DNA from: Fistularia commersonii
Taxonomy: Eukaryota > Chordata > Actinopteri > Syngnathiformes > Fistulariidae
Assembly (NCBI GenBank): GCA_037954325.1
Contig: JBBMNZ010000007.1
Coordinates: 16,221,001-16,285,000 of the forward strand
Reading direction: 5' to 3'
DNA length: 64,000 bases
Under the pieces are notes generated by a model. It ran no database searches and was not told the origin of the DNA. It worked only from the letters and a program-made list of their open reading frames with translations. Shown here piece by piece: positions 63,590-64,000 of this stretch (its first letter is position 1; the number at the start of each line of letters is the position of its first letter). The translations under genes were made by a program, and so were the position numbers.

Positions 63590-64000
63590 CTGCAAATAAA
63601 CATATAGGCACTCAGAAAACCAGAGACACCTGTGAAACCAGTGCAGCTGATCATCCATCTTCAGAGTGAAGCCAAAACACATAACTCATTTGACACATGC
63701 ATATACAATGCTTGAGATAACCTTAGCAGGTCTGTTCTGCACATACACCCTTCTCAACTGCCATCATGGCGTAAGTACAAGGGTCACGGTTAGGGATTCA
63801 ATATATAAAGATGTGGAAGAAAAGAAAACACCAGGAATATCACAGCTGTCGAGTTTTCTATGTACAAAAGAAAACATTTTACAAAAAGAAAACATTTCTT
63901 GTCCCTGTCAACGATTTTTGTTTATAGAGCTAAGTCGCACCCGAATTTATCTTTGCATCTTGGAACTCAATCTAATCTAAACTGGAATAATTGTAGCCTG

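Overview
This window is vertebrate nuclear DNA, almost certainly from a teleost fish. It holds spliced genes with GT-AG introns, long AT-rich non-coding stretches, many microsatellites, and remnants of typical fish transposons: Rex3-like LINEs with GATG tails, RTE-type LINE 3' ends, a tRNA-derived SINE and a gypsy fragment. There is no operon, ribosome-binding-site or CRISPR organisation.

Layout, left to right. (1) Asporin (ASPN), minus strand, 7 coding exons from 6391 down to 1666, encoding a class I small leucine-rich proteoglycan of about 404 residues. (2) A gene-poor interval, 6.4-17.7 kb. (3) ECM2, minus strand, 11 coding exons from 29636 down to 17698: signal peptide, von Willebrand C domain, a very Glu/Arg-rich exon with an RGD, then leucine-rich repeats. 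(4) The last three coding exons of CENPP on the plus strand (36012-37456), the C-terminus of a centromere protein. (5) IPPK (inositol-pentakisphosphate 2-kinase), minus strand, 14 coding exons from 53428 down to 40978, about 500 residues, tail-to-tail with CENPP. (6) A transposon graveyard at 53.85-56.9 kb. (7) A promoter-like patch near 57.6 kb. (8) Three exons of an unidentified charged, probably nuclear protein on the minus strand at 62139-63589.

As I recall it, ASPN-ECM2-CENPP-IPPK with these orientations matches human 9q22.31, where ASPN and ECM2 lie inside CENPP introns on the opposite strand. No upstream CENPP exon was recognised here, so the same nested arrangement is inferred, with the 5' exons left of the window or overlooked. 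ASPN and ECM2 act in the extracellular matrix, CENPP at the inner kinetochore, and IPPK makes inositol hexakisphosphate. The cluster is a syntenic neighbourhood, not a shared pathway.

Exon limits were placed by hand from splice sites, reading-frame continuity and remembered family features. The frame closes for ASPN, IPPK, the CENPP tail and ECM2, except that one ECM2 donor stays ambiguous. I found no convincing undescribed biological system. The best second-look items are a LINE insertion with target-site duplication beside a splice acceptor, two perfect palindromes, an optional hydrophobic C-terminus in the unidentified gene, and an orphan promoter-like patch.
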